From Impatiens glandulifera (Eukaryota; Streptophyta; Magnoliopsida; Ericales; Balsaminaceae): DNA of 64,000 bases. The DNA is taken from contig NC_061866.1 of NCBI RefSeq assembly GCF_907164915.1, positions 43,960,320 through 44,024,319 on the forward strand, in the 5' to 3' direction. This document shows, piece after piece, positions 57,556 through 64,000 of the stretch. The translations under genes were made by a program, and so were the position numbers. The notes below the pieces were generated by a model. It saw only the letters and a program-made list of their open reading frames with translations. It made no database searches and was not told the origin of the DNA. Numbering within the stretch: position 1 is the stretch's first letter; each line of letters opens with the position of its first letter.

Positions 57556-60400
57556 TTAATTTTGAGTGTTACTTCTTGTCATTATATTTTAATTCTTAAT
57601 ATTTACTATTTTTGTTTAAACAGTACTATTATCGCACATGTAAATTTAAACTAATTTTTACTAAGGGATATACACACTTACAAATAATTGATAGATATAA
57701 TAATATTTGCATCTTTCAATGTTTGTGAGTTAAGTGTTTTATACTATTCATAATATTTTATACATAATTTAGTGTATGATTATTATAACAATACAAATTT
57801 TAAGGTTTAAAAAGAAATTAATTTAACTAAAATATTTTGACATTTCAATTTCTATATTTATTTTGCTATTTCCGATACTTCATTTGATTATTTTTAAAAT
57901 CCAAAAAAATAAGAAATGTTGTAGAATACTTTCTACACATGAAATGAAAAAAATATTTTGCTTAGTACCAGTTTAGTTCATTTCTTTACATTTCTAGTGT
58001 ATTTTTAGCTTGTGCATAAAATAATATAAATTGTGATTATTAATCATAATTATAAATTATTTTATAAGTTTTAAAAATAAAAAAATATATTATAAATTAT
58101 AAGAAAAAATAAATTACGTGCTGGTTTGCCAGATTGACGTATAAACAGTGTGCGTATAACAAGTTATAATTTTAAGTAATAAACTAAGGACGATGATATT
58201 TTGCGGAAAAGAATAGTTAGTCTCCAATATTGTGTTGCCAAAACGTTATGTTAAGAAACGCCTTTTATTGAGTAACATTAAGTATTAATAATCTTGTTAA
58301 TGTTATAAATGAATAAAAAAAAATATGTTTTAAAAAAGAAATAGTAAAGTTAAAAATAATATTCATATGTATCAATCATATTTGTAAATTATAAAAAAAA
58401 AAGTGTATCTCGCCCAACTACGTACCCAGAAATGTGTTCGAAAATTATTATTAGTTTCTGAGACAAATTCAGATCCAACTCCAACTACATAACGAGAGGT
58501 GTTTCCAAACAGGTATAGGTAATTAAGAGCTTCAACATAATGTTGTTTTGTCTCTCCATTGCTAGTATTCTTGGAAGATTTAATTTTCTAATGTTTATGA
58601 AATGCAAAAAAAAATGATATGCAAAGGTGTTTACAATTATTTAAGGTTGATAAATTAGTGTATTAATTATGTCAAGACATTTATAAGGTTAATGTTAGAA
58701 CCTTTTATGTTGATCTGGTCCAGTGATTTAGTAAATAGTCTTTTGAACCTTTGACACTTAAGAAACATAACAAGCAGTCAACATTTCTATCATTGTCTAT
58801 CGATCTCATCTTCAAAGTCCTCAGGTAGCTATCCCCATCTATAATATGACAATATTGTGGTATTGTTGGCATTTTGTTAATTCAAATTAAATTTCATTAT
58901 ATGATATCATCTGCCAAGATTTTAGTCGTATCAACTTGTAGCAAGTTATAGTAAATATGCATATCGAGATAATATTGTTCTTTACTTTAGCAATATTATA
59001 TGAACTTTTGGCTAATCCATGGAAGATGATTTGGTTATATCCTTTCATCATGTTTTTTTTTTTTTGGTATAGAGAAGTGGATTTTAAATAATAGTAGTAA
59101 ATGATGAAAGTCTATATGGTAGTCAAGATATTATAAAAAAAATGCAGAAAATTAATAGAGAAAAACTCATTCTAATACCCTTAAAAAATTGTTTAATTGT
59201 GGTTGGCAACTTTGACCATTTTTTATGTTCCTTCATAGCTGTTTTGTTTAATTGTTTTGTTGAGAAAGCTTAGTTAGGTATGTAAATATGTTGATATTAG
59301 ATTAATGGATGCTTATTTTATAGAGATTTAATTTTCAGAACGGTTTATATTCATAGTCTAAACGGTGAGGGGTAAAATTCTAATTTGTAATTGTACACGA
59401 TAAAAACCGTTCAGATTTGTAGCTTGCATCACTTGAAAGAAATTACTTTTTCTGAAATCGAAAAGTAAAATAGAATTAGACTTTATAGTCAACCCCGTAA
59501 TTTATATTTGCGTCGAATCCCAGCTAAGATTGAGAATAAAATGGTAGGTTGACATATTTTTTTTTCCTTTTTTCGATTTAAAGAATAAAATCTCACAACA
59601 AATAATCGCCACCTAATTTTCTCTCAAAATTAGAAAATTTTAATTGTTGGTGTATGAAAACCAAGAATTAGAGATTCCATTTTATGGGTTTGATGCTGGG
59701 TGACGTGTGGATAAGGACATCGATGTTATACCCCACACACCCAACTAGTTGGATATTTTAATGGTATTTTTTATCGTCATTAATTCCTAAGTAAAACAAA
59801 AACATCGTCATTATGATTAGGGATAGCAAATTCTAACCCGACACATAAACACAATTCGAATCCAACACAAAATAAAAATCAAGTTTTGGTCATGTATTTA
59901 TGGGTTCTGATTCCGACCCGTTTAACCTGATTAATAATTAGGTCAAAATTGGGTCAACCTAAAAATGACCTAAAATGGACTTGCTAATCCGTTTACAATT
60001 ATAATTTTATTTTGTAATCTTTTTGTTTTCCCTTTCTTACTCACTCACTCATTCATTTTTTTTTAAATATAAATGTTTCAATTTGACTCTTTTCTCCTTT
60101 CTTTTCTAATTTTCAACCTGCTGTCAAAAAAAAATTTAAAGCCTTCCCTTTCTTTATCGGAATTGTCCCGTCCCCCTGACTCCCTCTTAGATCTTGAAGC
60201 GTCGTTACTCACTACTCACTATGCAACAGTCGGCCCATCCCTAAACATTTGATTCTCTTGTAGCTGTTGGTGTCACTATGGAGAATCACATTTTTTATTT
60301 TTTAAACGAATTTGTAATTTAACTGCATTCATCTTTTTATGTCATTTTAAATTGAAATAGAGATTTATATTTATATAATAAAAACGGCATACAAACGTAG
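57556..60400. repeat. Segmental repeat before EXT-h (copy 3)
   Basis: Collinear with 37641-40500. The site of the plus-strand LINE tail (near 59940) is empty here. No gene. Confidence 0.68.
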
Positions 60401-60409
60401 GTGTATATT

Positions 60410-60600
60410 ATTGTCGTCCTCAAATTTATCGACATGAGTATACTGATAGGTGACCGCATCAGAAGTTTTACCGACATATAATTTACCACCGGTAAGATTT
60501 CATTACGCGCCGGTAATAGATTCCAGTACATAATCTTGCGTCAGTAGAAAGATTTACTGACAATCTAGCGTCGGTATATAACAATTATGCGCTGATAAAC
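60410..60600. mobile_element. CACTA-like block, degraded
   Basis: TTTATCGACATGAG, TTACCGACATATAATT, GCGCCGGTAATAGATT and GCGTCGGTATA motifs. Copy of 52465-52620. Confidence 0.33.
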
Positions 60601-60969
60601 TCTACCACACAGGTAAATTTAAACTAAATTTTAACAAGGAATATACACACTTATAAATATAATTGATAGATATAATAATATTTGAATCTTCCAATGTTTG
60701 TAAGTTAAGTGTTTTTATACCATTCATTATTTAATGTAATAATACGAATTTTAAGATTTAAAAAAAATTAATCTAACTAAAATGTTTAAAGAAAAATCAT
60801 ATCTATTGTTTATTTATTTATAATTTTAAAATTCTATTAAAGCACAACACAATTATTATCTTTTTTCTCTTTTACTTTATTTATAAAACATAAGAATGTT
60901 GTGAACACAATAAATAAAAATAATTAATACTTATGTACTTCAACATTCTTGTTAGATTTATTGTCCTGG

Positions 60970-61355
60970 TTAACAACACTTCTTTGCAACTCTGTTTTAT
61001 GTTTAATCCTAACAAATATATGTTTGATTGTCCAAGAATTATTGTGTTTTAGTGAGAATACCTATAATTAATTAGAAGACCATAAGGAAGATTTGTGTCC
61101 CACGAAGTACAAATGCTTCCTACAATTAAGTTGGTTTCCATTATAGATCTCTATCTCTCTTTTATTTTATTTTATTTGTATAATGTAAGCACGTCTTAAA
61201 ATAAAACTATTATCTCTATTACAGACATAAAGTAATCTAAAGTCAAATCTTAAAATCAAATCATAATTATAAATGTATATATATATTTAATTGAAAAAAT
61301 AATATTTTAAAAAATTGTTAAATTCTAAGGACTATGGGTAATGTGACTATATATA
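60970..61355 (+). promoter_or_regulatory. Promoter of EXT-h
   Basis: Shared block as in EXT-f/g, with an ATTA duplication in its centre (near 61068-61075), and TATA box at 61348-61355. Confidence 0.7.
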
Positions 61356-61399
61356 GAATGTGCCCTGCCATTGCAAGACATCATCCCCTCCGTTAAGCA

Positions 61400-62572
61400 A
61401 TGGCCACTCATGGATCATATAGTACTCTTTGCGCCCTAACCCTTTGTCTAATGGCTGTTGCTTTGGCAGCGGCAGATTATGGTGACAATCATTACAACCA
61501 CAACCACAAGTCTCCTCATCACCATTATAAGTCGCCTTCATCGTATCTTTATAAATCTCCACCACTGCCATCTTATGTTTACAAGTCACCTCCTCCACCT
61601 TCATACATTTACAAGTCACCTCCTCCACCTGCATATGTGTATTCTTCCCCTCCTCCACCATCTTACGTTTACAAGTCACCTCCTCCACCTGCATATGTGT
61701 ATTCTTCTCCTCCTCCACCTTCATACATTTACAAGTCACCTCCTCCACCATCTTACATTTACAAGTCACCTCCTCCACCCGCATATGTGTACTCTTCTCC
61801 TCCTCCACCATCATACGTTTACAAGTCTCCTCCTCCACCTTCTTACGTTTACAAGTCACCTCCTCCACCTGCATATGTGTACTCTTCTCCTCCTCCACCT
61901 TCATACGTTTACAAGTCACCTCCTCCACCTACATATGTGTACTCTTCCCCTCCTCCACCATCTTACGTTTATAAGTCACCTCCTCCACCCTCATACATTT
62001 ACAAGTCACCTCCTCCACCTGCATATGTGTACTCTTCTCCTCCTCCACCTTCATACGTTTACAAGTCACCTCCTCCACCTGCATATGTGTACTCTTCCCC
62101 TCCTCCACCATCTTACGTTTACAAGTCACCTCCCCCACTCTCATACGTTTACAAGTCACCTCCTCCACCTGCATATGTGTATTCTTCCCCTCCTCCACCA
62201 TCTTACGTTTACAAGTCACCTCCTCCACCTTCATATGTTTACAAGTCACCTCCTCCACCTGCATATGTATACTCTTCTCCTCCTCCACCATCTTATATTT
62301 ACAAATCACCTCCTCCACCCTCGTACGTTTATAAGTCACCTCCTCCACCCTCGTACATTTACAAGTCACCTCCTCCACCCGCATATAAGTATTCTTCCCC
62401 TCCTCCACCGTCTTATGTTTACAAGTCACCTCCTCCACCATCTTACGTTTACAAGTCACCTCCTCCACCAGCATATGTCTACTCTTCCCCTCCTCCACCG
62501 TCTTACATTTACAAGTCTCCTCCTCCACCGTCTTACGTTTATAAGTCAACTCCTCCTCCGAGTGTTTATTGA
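61400..62572 (+). CDS. EXT-h: classical Tyr-rich extensin, 390 aa
   Basis: N-terminus and promoter as EXT-f (MATHGSYSTLCALTLCLMAV; linker NHNHKSPHHHYKSPSSYLYK). Repeats are SPPPPSYVYK / SPPPPAYVYSS. The 3' end differs from EXT-f and -g: CCTCCGAGTGTTTATTGAAA and the ACAATTATTCAATAAATG context are of the EXT-b/c type, and the stop is TGA instead of TAA. The last unit is STPPPSVY (Pro to Thr) and one unit reads AYKYSS instead of AYVYSS. Signal peptide to about residue 25; secreted wall glycoprotein by family. The 3' flank resembles that of EXT-b/c and the 25.1-25.8 kb scar. Confidence 0.95.
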   Translation: MATHGSYSTLCALTLCLMAVALAAADYGDNHYNHNHKSPHHHYKSPSSYLYKSPPLPSYVYKSPPPPSYIYKSPPPPAYVYSSPPPPSYVYKSPPPPAYVYSSPPPPSYIYKSPPPPSYIYKSPPPPAYVYSSPPPPSYVYKSPPPPSYVYKSPPPPAYVYSSPPPPSYVYKSPPPPTYVYSSPPPPSYVYKSPPPPSYIYKSPPPPAYVYSSPPPPSYVYKSPPPPAYVYSSPPPPSYVYKSPPPLSYVYKSPPPPAYVYSSPPPPSYVYKSPPPPSYVYKSPPPPAYVYSSPPPPSYIYKSPPPPSYVYKSPPPPSYIYKSPPPPAYKYSSPPPPSYVYKSPPPPSYVYKSPPPPAYVYSSPPPPSYIYKSPPPPSYVYKSTPPPSVY

Positions 62573-62598
62573 AACTCTAACACAATTATTCAATAAAT

Positions 62599-62688
62599 GT
62601 GAGTATGTATAAATGCTCTTTTAAGCTATTTTTATATATGTTTAAAATCTTTAAATTTTAATTGATCTAGTATTTTATTTGTTTGCAG
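62599..62688 (+). other. 3' UTR intron of EXT-h
   Basis: AATAAAT/GTGAGT donor and TTTGCAG acceptor, 90 bp. Confidence 0.75.
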
Positions 62689-63660
62689 ATGAAAGATTAA
62701 TGGAGATAATATGTTCTGCATGCAATAATATTTTTTTTTGTCAAAGAAGGCAATTATATAGAGAATTGTGACCGATTAAGTGTTTCATAATGATTTTCTT
62801 ATTTTTGTCCTCTGTAATCATTTTTGCTTTTTGTAAACCATACTATTTTAAAGTTCCTATATTATATTGGATAACAATGTCAAAATGGAAGGAAGTGACA
62901 TTACTATAAAACTCCAAATCTTAATATTCTTTGAATGTTCAGGTGGAAAGAAGTAACCATGTCAATGTCAAACAAAAAAAAATATGTGTTTTTTTCATTA
63001 TTTTCTAAAATTATGTTAACTAATATTAATTTAAACTTGAACTGTGAAGTTAATAAGAATTTAAAATTTTAAAATTATATTTATATTTATATCTACAAAA
63101 ATAATATTTATTATATATGTGTCTTGATAATGCTATCCTACACGACGATGAATTTGGGCAAGAATCAATCGAGCCTTGTGGTAGACATAGACAGAAGCAT
63201 CGCCTTCTGACACTTTTGTTGGTCCTAGGTATGCGTGACAATCATCTTCAAATTTTCACTTGAGAATTAACCAGAATTAATAATGATAATACAATGTATA
63301 TAATAACATGAATAAGTTGAGATTCTTGATAAAGTTTCTACTAAATTTGAGAGAAACGTGAAATAAAAGATTGCAAGAAAGACATTCAAAATTCTTAGTG
63401 AGCTGAATTATGATCGTAGAAAATAATTTATAACTAATTGACACATAATTAACAGCCACTAAGAAACATTTATGCGCCGGTGATATATTATTTAATAATG
63501 ATGTCGTCTTACTATTTTTTAGTAATGTACAGATATATTTAATATTTAGTAAATTAAATATGAATATTCAATTCTGACATTTTTTAATAAATATAAATAT
63601 ATAAACTACTAAATTCTTATAATCTAAATAAAACTGAAAAAATAAAGTATTTGATATGGC
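62689..63660. repeat. 3' flank of EXT-h
   Basis: 63000-63650 aligns with 25030-25780, including the ATATAAACTACT-AATT-TAATCTAAATAAAACTG end, and more loosely with the flanks of EXT-b and -c. A small TATGCGCCGGTG motif sits near 63470. No gene. Confidence 0.6.
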
Positions 63661-64000
63661 ACTAGTTATTTTACCTACCTAACAACCTAAGCTTTATTAT
63701 AAATTACCATATTTGTTATTTGGAAAAATCAATAAATTAACTAAAAATTTAATTAGTAAATGGATGAATAATTAAAACATACAGACAAATGTTCAAGATC
63801 CTTCTTATTAACTGAAATAAAAATTAAAATAGTAGATCTGTTCCGCCCAAAAATAGAAATGGGCTAGGGTCTTGAACTTATAATCTAAAATCGAAAGATT
63901 GAGTCGATTCCAGAATGTGATTCCAGTAGGGGTGAGCAAACGGGTAAACCCAACCTGTATTACCCAACCCATATTCAACCCAAATTAAATTTACCCAACC
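63661..64000. other. Array edge, no gene
   Basis: AT-rich unique DNA. From about 63930 a GGGTGAGCAAACGGGTAAACC / ACCCAACCC segment begins, the usual look of a dispersed plant repeat, and it is cut by the window end. Confidence 0.5.

Noticed and set aside
1..64000. CRISPR arrays, bacterial operons, rRNA or intact tRNA genes
   Set aside because: The regular repeats here are protein-coding extensin units or transposon motifs. Split genes, TATA promoters and LINEs show eukaryotic nuclear DNA, and no full tRNA or rRNA was seen.

Overview
This window looks like nuclear DNA of a flowering plant, most likely a eudicot. It is very AT-rich between genes, has plant-type split genes, and carries plant LINE, LTR and small DNA-transposon remains. 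The species cannot be named from the sequence. The main content is a same-strand tandem array of classical Tyr-rich extensins, structural hydroxyproline-rich wall glycoproteins. They share a signal peptide, a His-rich linker and long SPPPP-x-YVYK / SPPPP-x-YVYSS repeats, and end in SPPPPSVY.

Layout: 1-1170 holds the probable 3' end of an unrecognised split gene. 1.2-8.3 kb is gene-poor and contains a short inverted-repeat element. 8701-10856 is a five-exon Tubby-like F-box gene (TLP) that rebuilds to 400 residues. From 12.3 kb to 62.7 kb the array contains eight extensin copies, called EXT-a to EXT-h here (starts 12694, 17237, 21379, 27842, 33506, 41086, 53410, 61400). A ninth locus appears to have been deleted between its promoter and 3' flank (junction near 25022), and a tenth survives only as its last 34 codons plus 3' UTR (25793). 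EXT-g has a premature TAG 69 codons before the ancestral stop.

Each extensin has a conserved upstream block, a TATA box 40-50 bp before the ATG, an intronless coding region and a short intron inside the 3' UTR. In seven of eight copies, and in the relic, an AATAAA ends one base before the 5' splice site of that intron. Flanks align between copies, so the array grew by segmental tandem duplication. EXT-f and EXT-g join a 5' end of one subfamily to a 3' end of another, which implies exchange inside the coding repeats.

Mobile DNA inside the array: a solo LTR with 5-bp target duplications (29752-30776), a decayed minus-strand LINE (43184-51115) with APE endonuclease, reverse transcriptase and DUF4283/zinc-knuckle regions, several LINE 3' fragments (two at equivalent sites in two units), and a recurring small element rich in ACCGACACATAAT motifs that may be CACTA-like. 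Long antisense and alternate-frame ORFs over the extensins are products of repeat composition and are not annotated. No CRISPR array, rRNA or intact tRNA gene was seen.
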